Source: Streptomyces sp. NBC_01485 (GTDB lineage Bacteria; Actinomycetota; Actinomycetes; Streptomycetales; Streptomycetaceae). Taken from it: a stretch of 64,000 bases of DNA. The stretch's first letter is position 1, and each line of letters opens with the position of its first letter. A program made the translations under genes and the position numbers. The notes below the pieces were generated by a model. The model was not told where the DNA came from, searched no databases, and worked only from the letters and a program-made list of their open reading frames with translations. Below are positions 49,369-57,933 of this stretch, one piece after another. The stretch covers positions 7,936,001-8,000,000 of the forward strand of contig NZ_CP109435.1 of NCBI RefSeq assembly GCF_036227125.1, written 5' to 3'.

Positions 49369-50558
49369 CCGACGTGACCCTGGAGAAGACCGTGCAGACG
49401 GCCTCGCTCGCGTACGTTCCCGCACAGGCGCCGCTTCCCAAGATCGGCGGGATCATCCCCATGTCCCTGCGCTCCGTGCACTTCGTGATGCCCGGCGGGG
49501 TCGACGACACGGCCAACCCGAGCGGCGGCAACGCCTACGACCGGCGCCTGTGCCTGGATCTGCCCGGCTTCGGCTGGCAGGTCCACAAGCACCTGGTGTC
49601 CGGTTCCTGGCCCCGCCCGGAGGCTGCCGCCCGCGCCGATCTGGCGCGCACGCTGCGGGAGTTCCCCGACGGCACGGTCGTCCTGCTCGACGGGCTGGTC
49701 GCCTGCGGGGTTCCGGAGATCATCGCCCCCGAGGCGGAGCGGCTGCGGCTGGTCGTCCTCGTCCACCTGCCGCTCGGTGACGAGCGGGGCATCGCGCCCG
49801 AGGTGGCGGCCGAACTCGACGCCAAGGAGCGGGCCGTGCTGCGGGCCGTCCCCGCCGTCGTCGCCACCAGCGACTGGGCGGTCCGCCGCCTCGTCTCCCA
49901 CCACGGCCTCGCCCCCGAGCGGGTGCACGTCGCCGCCCCCGGCGCCGACATCGCCCCCCTCGCCTCCGGCACCGACGGCGTCTCCCGCCTGCTGTGCGTG
50001 GCCGCCGTCACCCCGCGCAAGGGCCAGCACCGCCTGGTCGAGGCGCTGGCCGCGGCGCGAGACCTGCCGTGGAGCTGCGTGTGCGTGGGCGGCCTCGGGC
50101 AGGACCCGGAGTACGTCGCCCACTTGCGCGGCCTGATCGCCAAGTACGGCCTCGAAGACCGGCTGGAGCTGGCCGGCCCGAAGGCGGGCGCGCAGCTCGA
50201 CGCCGCCTACGCCGCCGCCGACCTGATGGTCCTCACCTCCTACGCCGAGACGTACGGCATGGCCGTCACCGAGGCGCTCGCCCGTGGCATCCCCGTCCTC
50301 GCGACGGACGTCGGCGGGCTGCCCGAGGCGGTCGGCCGCGCCCCCGACGGCGGTGTCCCCGGCATCCTCGTCCCGCCGGAGGACCCGGCCGCCCTCGCGG
50401 CCGAACTGCGCGGCTGGTTCGGCGAGGCCGATGTGCGGCGCCGGCTCAAGGCCGCCGCGCGGGGCCGCCGGGCGGCCCTGAACGGCTGGGCGACCACCGC
50501 CCAGCGCCTGGCCGGCGTCCTGGGCCGGCTTCCCCGCGAACCCCGGAGGGCGGCATGA
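49365..50558 (+). CDS. Glycosyltransferase family 4
   Basis: 397 residues, GT-B fold. N-terminal MPGGVDDTANPSGGNAYDR binding loop, then VAAVTPRKGQHRLVEAL at the domain switch and TSYAETYGMAVTEALARGIPVLATDVGGLPE, the E-x7-E nucleotide-sugar signature of GT4. It probably transfers a sugar from a nucleotide sugar to a small-molecule or lipid acceptor. It is translationally coupled on both sides (GTGA and ATGA overlaps). Acceptor unknown; the PTPS-like and GTP cyclohydrolase neighbours suggest a pyrimidine or pterin derivative. Confidence 0.88.
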   Translation: MTDVTLEKTVQTASLAYVPAQAPLPKIGGIIPMSLRSVHFVMPGGVDDTANPSGGNAYDRRLCLDLPGFGWQVHKHLVSGSWPRPEAAARADLARTLREFPDGTVVLLDGLVACGVPEIIAPEAERLRLVVLVHLPLGDERGIAPEVAAELDAKERAVLRAVPAVVATSDWAVRRLVSHHGLAPERVHVAAPGADIAPLASGTDGVSRLLCVAAVTPRKGQHRLVEALAAARDLPWSCVCVGGLGQDPEYVAHLRGLIAKYGLEDRLELAGPKAGAQLDAAYAAADLMVLTSYAETYGMAVTEALARGIPVLATDVGGLPEAVGRAPDGGVPGILVPPEDPAALAAELRGWFGEADVRRRLKAAARGRRAALNGWATTAQRLAGVLGRLPREPRRAA

Positions 50559-51634
50559 GGAAGACGACGGCGACACCGGCCGACGTGGCACGGCGCACGG
50601 TCGGCATCCCGGTACAGCCGGGCCCGACGGAGGCTGTTGCCGTGGTGGAAGCCGTGGTTCCGGGCGAGTCCGCAGGGATCGGCACCGCGCCGGAGGCAGT
50701 GGCTTCCGCCGTGGAGACCATCACGCAGACCGTCATCGCCGGCGCCGGTCCCGTGGGCCGGCCCGGTGAGCGGCCCACCGTGCGGCTGCGGGACAGCGGG
50801 CCGGACGAGCAGCCCCGGTACGCCCCCGAGTGGCTGGAGCTGCGCGAGCCCGCCGACGCCGCCGCCCGGTCGATGGAGCTGCTGGACCCGCTGCGGATCC
50901 GGCTCGCCAACCTGCCCGGCCGCAGCGGGCTGACCATCCACGACCTGGGCTGCGGCACCGGCTCGATGGGCCGCTGGCTGGCCCCCCGGCTGGACGGCGC
51001 CCAGCACTGGGTGCTGCACGACCGCGACCCCTACCTGCTGCACTTCGCGGCCGTCGCCTCCCCGCGGGCGGCCGCCGACGGCAGCCGGGTCACCGTCGAG
51101 ACGCGGCGCGGCGACGTCGCCCGGCTCACCCCGGACGCCCTGCTCGGCGCGTCGCTGGTCACCGCGTCCGCACTGCTCGACGTCCTCACCCGCGAGGAGG
51201 TCGAGACCCTCGCCGCGGCCTGTGCGGGCGCGGGCTGCCCGGCGCTGCTGACGCTCTCGGTCGCCGGCCGCGTCGAACTCAGCGCGCCGGACCCGCTGGA
51301 CGCGGAGATCGCCGCCGCCTTCAACGACCACCAGCGGCGCGGCGGCCTCCTCGGCCCCGACTCGGTGACCGTGGCCTGCGAGGCGTTCGCCGCCCACGGC
51401 GCGACCGTCAAGGTGCACCCGAGCGCCTGGCGGCTCGGCCCCGAGACCGCCGCCCTCACCGCGCAGTGGCTGCGCGGCTGGGTCGGCGCGGCCGTCGAGG
51501 AACGCCCCGCACTGGCCGAGCGCGCCGAGTCCTACCTGGCCGCCCGGCTGGCGGCCTGCGCGGCGGGCGAACTGCACGTCACCGTCCACCACAGCGACCT
51601 GCTGGCACTGGCCCGGCCGACGGGCGGGGCGTGA
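50555..51634 (+). CDS. Class I SAM-dependent methyltransferase
   Basis: 359 residues. A disordered N-terminal 95 residues precedes the Rossmann domain: motif I IHDLGCGTGSMGR, then HWVLHDRDPYLL (acidic residue binding the ribose of SAM), and GASLVTASALLDVLT. It is probably a small-molecule methyltransferase. ATGA overlap with the glycosyltransferase. A C-terminal extension with Trp/Arg-rich helices may form the substrate pocket. Confidence 0.87.
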   Translation: MRKTTATPADVARRTVGIPVQPGPTEAVAVVEAVVPGESAGIGTAPEAVASAVETITQTVIAGAGPVGRPGERPTVRLRDSGPDEQPRYAPEWLELREPADAAARSMELLDPLRIRLANLPGRSGLTIHDLGCGTGSMGRWLAPRLDGAQHWVLHDRDPYLLHFAAVASPRAAADGSRVTVETRRGDVARLTPDALLGASLVTASALLDVLTREEVETLAAACAGAGCPALLTLSVAGRVELSAPDPLDAEIAAAFNDHQRRGGLLGPDSVTVACEAFAAHGATVKVHPSAWRLGPETAALTAQWLRGWVGAAVEERPALAERAESYLAARLAACAAGELHVTVHHSDLLALARPTGGA

Positions 51635-53055
51635 TGAGCGCGGAGACGGTGGGCCCACGGGTGGGGACCGGGGCACCCGTGGTGTGGGGCGAGGGGGCCG
51701 GGCCGGTGCTGCGACGGCCCCTGCGCAGCCCGTCGGTGGCCCGCACCGGCGCCGCCGTGTCCGAGGCCCGCATCGGGGTCATCGTCACCGGACAGCGCCC
51801 GAAGAAGCCCTCCCGGCTCCGTGCCCTGCTCGGCAACCGCGCCGTCCGCACCCACTTCGGGACCGTCGCCGGCGTCGTCATCCTCACCGTCCTGCTGTGG
51901 CGGCTGGGCACCGGCGTCTTCCTCGACGGGCTGCGCCGGATCGACGCGCCGACACTGCTGATGGCACTCGGGATCGGCGCGGTCACCACCGCGTTCAGCG
52001 CCTGGCGGTGGGCGCTGGTCGCCCGCGCGCTGCGCATCCGGCTGCCGCTCGGCGCAGCCGTCGCCGACTACTACCGCTCCCTGTTCCTCAACGCGGCCCT
52101 GCCCGGCGGCGTCCTGGGCGACGTGCACCGCGCGGTGCGGCACGGGCAGAGCGCCGGTGACGTCGGACGCGGGGTGCGGGCCGTGGTCCTGGAGCGCACC
52201 GCGGGACAGCTCGTGCTGGTCGTGGCAGGCGTAACGGTCCTGCTGACGCTGCCGTCCCCGGTCATGGCGGACGCCCGCCAGGTCGCCCCGCTGGTCCTGC
52301 TGGCCGGTGTGGGCGCGCTCGCCGTCTTCCTCGCCGTCCGCATGAACTCCTCGGCGCCGCGCCGCAGCGGGCGGTTGCGGGCGACGCTGGCCGAGGCGCG
52401 CGAGGGGCTGCTGTCGCGGCGCAACGGGCCGGGCGTCGCCGTGTCGTCGGCGGTCGTGCTGACCGGGCACCTCGGCATGTTCGTGGTGGCCGCCCGGGTC
52501 GCCGGCTCCGGGGCGTCCGTCCTCGCGCTGCTGCCGATCGCCGTACTCGCCCTGCTCGCCATGGGCCTGCCGCTGAACGTCGGCGGCTGGGGCCCCCGCG
52601 AGGGCGTCACCGCCTGGGCGTTCGGCGCCGCCGGACTCGGCGCGAGCACCGGCCTCGCGGTCTCCGTCGTGTACGGCGTGCTCAGCTTCGTGGCGGCGCT
52701 GCCGGGGGCGGTCGTCCTGGTCGTCCGCTGGTACGCGGGCCTGCGGGCACCTGCCGTGGCCGACGAAACGATCCGCCCCGAGGGTGGCGAGCGGCGCTAC
52801 GACGACCGCGTGGAGTCGCCCGCCGCGGTGCCGTCCGCTTCGGCGTCGGCCGCTTCGGCGTCGGCCTTTTCGGTTTCCGAATCCGCGGAAGTCGCAGAAG
52901 TCACGGAAGTCGCGGAAACCGTCGCAGCCGTCGTGGCCGCCGAAGTCAGCAGCGTGAAATACGCGCCGAAGGAATCCGCCAGGCTCGCCAGGAGTTCCTT
53001 CCCCTTTTCCGCCGAACCGAGGGAAGGACGGCCGATGACGCCCGAATCGGTATAG
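51634..53055 (+). CDS. Lysylphosphatidylglycerol synthase-like membrane protein (UPF0104)
   Basis: 473 residues, about 8 membrane segments. The family signatures are DYYRSLFLNAALPGGVLGDVHRA, VLERTAGQLVL and NVGGWGPREG. UPF0104 members resemble the flippase part of MprF. A role in moving a glycolipid or other amphiphile across the membrane would fit the neighbours. TGATG junction with the methyltransferase. The C-terminal 90 residues after the last membrane helix are Ala/Ser/Glu-rich, and they run 259 bp antisense into the convergent creatininase gene, so this tail is probably a run-on. Confidence 0.85.
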   Translation: MSAETVGPRVGTGAPVVWGEGAGPVLRRPLRSPSVARTGAAVSEARIGVIVTGQRPKKPSRLRALLGNRAVRTHFGTVAGVVILTVLLWRLGTGVFLDGLRRIDAPTLLMALGIGAVTTAFSAWRWALVARALRIRLPLGAAVADYYRSLFLNAALPGGVLGDVHRAVRHGQSAGDVGRGVRAVVLERTAGQLVLVVAGVTVLLTLPSPVMADARQVAPLVLLAGVGALAVFLAVRMNSSAPRRSGRLRATLAEAREGLLSRRNGPGVAVSSAVVLTGHLGMFVVAARVAGSGASVLALLPIAVLALLAMGLPLNVGGWGPREGVTAWAFGAAGLGASTGLAVSVVYGVLSFVAALPGAVVLVVRWYAGLRAPAVADETIRPEGGERRYDDRVESPAAVPSASASAASASAFSVSESAEVAEVTEVAETVAAVVAAEVSSVKYAPKESARLARSSFPFSAEPREGRPMTPESV

Positions 53056-53696
53056 GCGGACATTCCCAGTGTGAGCAGATGACGGCGGTCGTCCGCGACG
53101 AAATCGGCCGACTCGTAACCGGGCCGGACGAGTTCGGGGTGGGCGTGCAGCAGGATCGAGGTCTCGATCTCCCCGGCGTGCATGTCGGTGAGCAGCGAGG
53201 TCTCGACCCCGGACCGCTGAAGCGCCGCCTCCCAGTCCTCCGGGGCCGGGAAGAGCGCCATCCGTTCACCTGCGGCGGAGGACTCCTGGACGACATTGCC
53301 CAGGACGTAGTTCCCGCCGTGTCCGTTGACCAGCACCAGGGCCTCGACGCCCGAGCGGCGCAAGGAAGCCGCTATGTCCCGTACCACCGCGTGAAGGGTC
53401 ACGGAGGAGATGCTGACGGTCCCCGGCCAGGCCGCGTGCTCGTGCGAGCAGGCGATGGTCACCGGCGGAAGAAGGTGCACCGGGTACGCCTCGGCGATCT
53501 CCCGGGCGATGGCGCAGGCCACCAGTGTGTCCGTGGCCAACGGCAGGTACGCGCCGTGCTGTTCGAAGCTTCCGACGGGAAGGACCGCCACCTGTGACGG
53601 GACGCGGGCACCCCGGGTCCGTACGTCTTCGGTAGTGTCCGTCGGCACCAGTCCGTACGTCGCCGACGCCGCCGACCGTATTTCCGAACCACTCAT
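52797..53696 (-). CDS. Creatininase-family amidohydrolase (ArfB-like)
   Basis: 299 residues. Metal ligands of the creatininase fold: VGSFEQHGAYLPLATDT (Glu, His, Asp), LVNGHGGNYV (His) and DMHAGEIETS (Glu). In archaea a member (ArfB) deformylates the formylamino-pyrimidine made by GTP cyclohydrolase III. Next to a cyclohydrolase predicted to release the same compound, a deformylase role is the best guess; creatinine or mycofactocin-type (MftE) hydrolysis are alternatives. Start ATG 53696 lies 38 bp from the divergent cyclohydrolase start, implying shared control. The core ends near FGAYFTLL; the last 45 residues are low-complexity and antisense to the membrane-protein gene. Confidence 0.85.
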   Translation of the reverse strand: MSGSEIRSAASATYGLVPTDTTEDVRTRGARVPSQVAVLPVGSFEQHGAYLPLATDTLVACAIAREIAEAYPVHLLPPVTIACSHEHAAWPGTVSISSVTLHAVVRDIAASLRRSGVEALVLVNGHGGNYVLGNVVQESSAAGERMALFPAPEDWEAALQRSGVETSLLTDMHAGEIETSILLHAHPELVRPGYESADFVADDRRHLLTLGMSAYTDSGVIGRPSLGSAEKGKELLASLADSFGAYFTLLTSAATTAATVSATSVTSATSADSETEKADAEAADAEADGTAAGDSTRSS

Positions 53697-53734
53697 CTTT
53701 TCCCGGCCCTTCGTCTCTGCTTAGGAACCAGATC

Positions 53735-54394
53735 ATGACAGATAAAATTGGCGTACTCGGCACGAAGACCCCCCAGCGCACCGGTGTGGAACGCGTGGTG
53801 AATGCGCCTTTGCCCACCGTGTACGGCAATTTCCAGGCGGTCGGCTACCTGGACCACGACCGCGGCGACGAACAGGTCGCGCTGGTCTACGGGGAGATCG
53901 GCGAAGAGGACGTGCTGACCCGGCTGCACTCGGAGTGCCTGACCGGCGACGCGTTCGGCTCCCAGCACTGCGAGTGCGGCGACCAGTTGGAGTCCGCGCT
54001 GCGCGCGGTCGTCGCCGAGGGCCGCGGCATAGTCGTCTACCTGCGCGGGCACGAGGGGCGCGGCATCGGGCTGCTGGGCAAGCTGCGGGCGATGGCGCTG
54101 CAGGCGGAGGGCCTGGACACGGTCGAGGCGAACGTGGCGCTCGGCTTCCCGGTGGACGCCCGCGACTACAAGGTGGCCGCCGACATCCTGCGCGACCTCG
54201 GCGTGCGCTCGGTCCGCCTGATGTCGAACAACCCGCGCAAGCGCGAGGCGCTGGTGCACAACGGCATCCTGGTCGCCGAGGAAGTGCCGCTGCTGATCGA
54301 GCCGTGCGAGAACAACATCACCTACCTGCGCACCAAGCGCGAGCGCCTGGACCACCGGCTGCCCCACCTGGACGCGGTCGCCCACTGGTCCTGA
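53735..54394 (+). CDS. ribA: GTP cyclohydrolase II with Met at position 120
   Basis: 219 residues. Zinc cysteines C68, C79, C81 (SECLTGDAFGSQHCECG), the GHEGRGIGL loop and DTVEANVALGF are intact. The Tyr that follows the KxRA helix in riboflavin-type enzymes (E. coli Tyr105) is Met120 here. I recall published work on Streptomyces coelicolor paralogues in which Met at this position makes the enzyme release the formylamino-pyrimidine (no deformylation). It thus probably serves a pathway other than riboflavin, together with the ArfB-like neighbour. No DHBP-synthase domain is attached. ATG 53735 with agga upstream. Confidence 0.88.
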   Translation: MTDKIGVLGTKTPQRTGVERVVNAPLPTVYGNFQAVGYLDHDRGDEQVALVYGEIGEEDVLTRLHSECLTGDAFGSQHCECGDQLESALRAVVAEGRGIVVYLRGHEGRGIGLLGKLRAMALQAEGLDTVEANVALGFPVDARDYKVAADILRDLGVRSVRLMSNNPRKREALVHNGILVAEEVPLLIEPCENNITYLRTKRERLDHRLPHLDAVAHWS

Positions 54395-54503
54395 GCGCGC
54401 TTCGCGCCACCGCCCGGACGGGTAGGGATGAGGGCGGTCACGGCGTACGACAGCCCCGGCACCGGCGAACGGGCCGGGGCCGCCGCCGAAAGGAGCCGCT
54501 CGC

Positions 54504-55649
54504 GTGAACACACATGCCTCGGTCGTCGTCATCGGCGGCGGGGTGATGGGCACCAGCATCGCCTACCACCTCGCCGCCGCGGGCGTCCGTGACGTCCTGC
54601 TCCTCGAACGCGACGAACTCGGCGCGGGCTCGACCTCGAAGGCCGCGGGCGGCGTGCGCGCCCAGTTCTCCGACGAGCTGAACATCCAGCTCGGGGCGCG
54701 CAGCCTGGAGGCGTTCGGACGGTTCGGCGAGGAGATCGGCCACGACATCGGGCTGCACCGCGTCGGCTACCTCTTCCTGCTGTCCACCCCGCAGGAGGTC
54801 GCCGCCTTCGAGACGGGCGTGCGGCGGCAGAACGCGCTCGGTGTGCCCAGCCGGCTGATCGACCCGGCCGAGGCGCAGCGCCTCTCCCCGCTGATCAGGA
54901 CCGACGGGTTACTCGCGGCCGCGTACTCGCCCGACGACGGCCACTGCACACCGGAAGCCGTCGTCCACGGGTACGCGGCCGCCGCCCGCCAGTGCGGTGC
55001 CCGCATCCTGCGGCACACCGCCGTCACCGGCATCGAACGGCAGGGCGCCGCCATCACCGCCGTGCGGACCACCCTCGGCCCGATCACCACGGACACGGTG
55101 ATCTGCGCGGCCGGCGCCTGGTCCAGGGCCGTCGGCGCGATGGCCGGCGTGGACCTGCCGGTGGAGCCGCTGCGCCGCCAGATCGCGGTCACCGAACCGG
55201 TCCCCGCCCTCCCGCCGGACCTCCCCATGACCATCGACTTCACCAGCACCCTCTACTTCCACCGCGAGGGCCCCGGCCTGCTGGTCGGCATGTCCGACCC
55301 GGACGAACGCCCCGGCTTCGCCACCGACACCCACGACCGGTGGATCCCGCGCCTCGCCGCCGCCCTGGAGCGCCGCGCCCCCTCAGTCCTCGACCTGCGC
55401 CGCACGGGCGGCTGGGCGGGTCTGTACGAGGTCACCCCGGACCACAACGCCCTGATCGGCGAGGCGTCTTCGGTATCCCGTTTTCTGTATGCGACGGGCT
55501 TCTCCGGCCACGGTTTCCTCCAGGGTCCGGCGGTCGGCGAGGTCGTCCGCGACCTCTACCTCGGCCGCGTACCCTTCGTGGACGTCACCCCCCTGAGCGC
55601 CGACCGCTTCGCGGACGACGCCCCGCGTCCGGAGGTCAACCGCGTATGA
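54504..55649 (+). CDS. DAO-superfamily FAD oxidoreductase of the saccharopine operon, with a TTA codon
   Basis: 381 residues. FAD motif VVVIGGGVMGTSIAYHLAAAG at residues 7-27, then GAGSTSKAAGGVR, VICAAGAWS and the C-terminal GFSGHGFLQGP typical of sarcosine-oxidase-beta-like enzymes. With two saccharopine dehydrogenase-like genes downstream it may oxidise saccharopine, pipecolate or a related secondary amine. Codon 136 is TTA (54909-54911), suggesting bldA-dependent expression of the operon's first gene. Start GTG 54504 has aaggag 8 bp upstream. ATGA overlap with the next gene. Confidence 0.85.
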   Translation: MNTHASVVVIGGGVMGTSIAYHLAAAGVRDVLLLERDELGAGSTSKAAGGVRAQFSDELNIQLGARSLEAFGRFGEEIGHDIGLHRVGYLFLLSTPQEVAAFETGVRRQNALGVPSRLIDPAEAQRLSPLIRTDGLLAAAYSPDDGHCTPEAVVHGYAAAARQCGARILRHTAVTGIERQGAAITAVRTTLGPITTDTVICAAGAWSRAVGAMAGVDLPVEPLRRQIAVTEPVPALPPDLPMTIDFTSTLYFHREGPGLLVGMSDPDERPGFATDTHDRWIPRLAAALERRAPSVLDLRRTGGWAGLYEVTPDHNALIGEASSVSRFLYATGFSGHGFLQGPAVGEVVRDLYLGRVPFVDVTPLSADRFADDAPRPEVNRV

Positions 55650-56749
55650 CCGAACTGACCGAACCGCATCTGTGGCTGCGTCACGAGACCCGCACCACCG
55701 AACGGCGCACCCCGGTCGTCCCCGACGACGCCCGCCGCCTCGTCGAGGCCGGCGTGCGACTGACCGTCGAGGACTCCCCGCAGCGCGTCCACCCGACCCG
55801 GGAGTACGAGGCCGTCGGCGCCCGGATCGTCCCCTCGGGCTCCTGGACGTCCGCGCCGCCCGACACGGTCGTCCTCGGCCTGAAGGAACTCCCGGACGAA
55901 CCAAGTGAGTTGACGCACCGGCATATCTTCTTCGGGCACGCCTACAAGCAACAGCCGGGCGCCGCAGCCCTGTTGCGCCGGTTCGCCGCCGGGGGCGGGG
56001 CGCTGCTCGACCTGGAGTACCTGGCCGACGACCACGGGCGCCGCCTCGCCGCCTTCGGCTTCTGGGCGGGCTACCTGGGCGCGGCGCTGGCGGTCCTCCA
56101 GCACCGGGGCAGGCTCGTCGCCCCCCTGCGTCCCACGGAGAAGGGCGAGTTGGACGAGACGCTGCGCCCCGCCCCCGGCGACGAGGAGTTCACCGCGCTC
56201 GTCGTCGGCGCCCTGGGCCGCAGCGGCCGGGGCGCACGTGCCGCGTTCGCCGTCGCCGGCTCCGACCCCACCTGCTGGGACCTGGCCGAGACCCGCGACC
56301 TGGACCGCGCCGCCCTGCTGGCCCACGACGTGATGGTCAACTGCGTCCTCGCCACGACCCCGGTACCGCCGTTCGTCCGTGAGGCGGACCTCGACGACCC
56401 GGCCCGCCGGCTGCGCACCCTCTCCGACGTCACCTGCGACGTCGGCTCGCCCCTCAACGTCCTGCCGGTGTACGACCGCACCACCGAGTGGACGGACCCG
56501 GTGCGCCGCCTGCGCAAGGAGCCCCCGCTCGACCTGATCGCCATCGACAACCTGCCGTCCCTGCTGCCGCGCGAGTCCAGCGCCGACTTCTCGGCGGACC
56601 TGACGCCCCACCTGCTGGACTTCGGTGTCGACGACGGCGACGGCGTCACCGGTGGTGTCGGCGGGCCGTGGGGGCGCTGCCTGGACCGGTTCCGTGAGGC
56701 GGCAGCCCGTGAACTCGGCGTGACAGAAGGGGAGTTCGGCCGTGTCTGA
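55646..56749 (+). CDS. Saccharopine dehydrogenase (NAD+, L-lysine-forming type, LYS1-like)
   Basis: 367 residues. It begins LWLRHETRTTERRTPVVPDDARRL, the alanine-dehydrogenase/PNT-like N-terminal domain of LYS1. HIFFGHAYKQQPG, LLDLEYLADDHGRRLAAFGFWAGYLGAALAV and the late ITCDVGSPLNVLP-like segment (SDVTCDVGSPLNVLPVYD) follow the family. It interconverts saccharopine and lysine plus 2-oxoglutarate. Bacterial LYS1/LYS9 pairs commonly serve lysine breakdown or pipecolate supply. ATGA overlap upstream, 8-bp overlap downstream. Confidence 0.85.
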   Translation: MTELTEPHLWLRHETRTTERRTPVVPDDARRLVEAGVRLTVEDSPQRVHPTREYEAVGARIVPSGSWTSAPPDTVVLGLKELPDEPSELTHRHIFFGHAYKQQPGAAALLRRFAAGGGALLDLEYLADDHGRRLAAFGFWAGYLGAALAVLQHRGRLVAPLRPTEKGELDETLRPAPGDEEFTALVVGALGRSGRGARAAFAVAGSDPTCWDLAETRDLDRAALLAHDVMVNCVLATTPVPPFVREADLDDPARRLRTLSDVTCDVGSPLNVLPVYDRTTEWTDPVRRLRKEPPLDLIAIDNLPSLLPRESSADFSADLTPHLLDFGVDDGDGVTGGVGGPWGRCLDRFREAAARELGVTEGEFGRV

Positions 56750-57896
56750 CCTCGTTCCCGCGACCGGCACCGTCCACTGGGTCGGCGCCGGCCTCTCCAC
56801 CGGCAGCGGCCTCGCCGACCTGTGCGCGCGTACCGGCCGGGTACGGCTGTGGCACCGCACGGTGGAGCGGGCGGCGCGGGCGCTGGACGGGCTGGGCCTG
56901 ACCGGACGCGCCGAGCCGCGCGCGTACACCCTCGACGCGCTCACGGCCGAACTGGCCCCCGGGGACGTCGTCGTGTCGATGCTGCCCGCGCCCGAACACG
57001 CCCCGCTGCTGTCGGCGTGCGTGGCCCGTCAGGCCCACTTCGCCTGCTCCAGCTATGTGTCGGACCCGGTCCTGGAACAGGCGCCGGCCGCCGCCGAGGC
57101 CGGGCTCGTCGTCCTCACCGAGGCCGGACTCGACCCGGGCATCGACCACCTCTTCGCGCACAGCCTCGTCGCCCGCGCCCGGGAGGCGATCGGCGACGAC
57201 ACGGCGGCCTCGTACCGGCTCACCTCGTACTGCGGCGGCATCCCCGCCGTCCCCAACGACTTCAGGTACCGCTTCAGTTGGGCGCCCCTCGGCGTCCTCA
57301 ACGCGCTGCGCTCGCCCGCGCGGCACGTCGAGGACGGCACCGAGACCGTGGTCGACCGGCCGTGGGAGGCCACGCGCGGACACCGCGTCGACGGCGAGAT
57401 CTTCGAGGTCTACCCCAACCGCGACAGCGTCCCCTTCATCGAGCAGTACGGACTGCCGCAGGCCTGGAAGCCGCGGACCTTCGTGCGCGGCACCCTGCGC
57501 CTTGACGGCTGGCTGCGCGCCTGGGACGCGGTGTTCGAGGAGCTGAAGGCGGGCGACGACGCCCGGATCGCCGCCCTGGCACGGGAGTTGGCGGCCACCT
57601 ACCCCACCACGGACGCCGACCACGACCGCGTGGTCCTGGCCGTGTCGCTCGACGTGGAGACGGACAACGGCCGTACGTGGTCGGGTAGTTGCCTGCTGGA
57701 CCTGGAGGGCGACCAGGAGGAGAGCGCGATGGCCCGCTGCGTGTCCCGGCCCCTCGCCCTCGGCGTCCGGCACATCCTGGACGGCTCGCTGCCGCCGGGA
57801 CTGGGCCGGGCGGCCGGGACGGCGGAGCGCTCGCAGCAGTGGCTGCGCGAACTCGGCGCGGAGGGACTGGAGTTCACGGTGCGCGTCGACGACTGA
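56742..57896 (+). CDS. Saccharopine dehydrogenase (glutamate-forming type, LYS9-like)
   Basis: 384 residues. An N-terminal Rossmann part (VHWVGAGLSTGSGLADLCA; DVVVSMLPAPEHAPLL) and the LYS9 signatures SSYVSDPV, LTEAGLDPGIDHLFAH and SYCGGIPAVPNDFRYRFSWAP. It oxidises saccharopine to glutamate and 2-aminoadipate semialdehyde, completing the LYS1/LYS9 pair. It starts 8 bp inside the previous gene. The semialdehyde would cyclise to piperideine-6-carboxylate, a precursor of pipecolate, or be oxidised to aminoadipate by an enzyme not in the window. Confidence 0.88.
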   Translation: MSDLVPATGTVHWVGAGLSTGSGLADLCARTGRVRLWHRTVERAARALDGLGLTGRAEPRAYTLDALTAELAPGDVVVSMLPAPEHAPLLSACVARQAHFACSSYVSDPVLEQAPAAAEAGLVVLTEAGLDPGIDHLFAHSLVARAREAIGDDTAASYRLTSYCGGIPAVPNDFRYRFSWAPLGVLNALRSPARHVEDGTETVVDRPWEATRGHRVDGEIFEVYPNRDSVPFIEQYGLPQAWKPRTFVRGTLRLDGWLRAWDAVFEELKAGDDARIAALARELAATYPTTDADHDRVVLAVSLDVETDNGRTWSGSCLLDLEGDQEESAMARCVSRPLALGVRHILDGSLPPGLGRAAGTAERSQQWLRELGAEGLEFTVRVDD

Positions 57897-57933
57897 CCGA
57901 TCGGCCGACGTTGCCCGGGTATCGTCGTACGGC

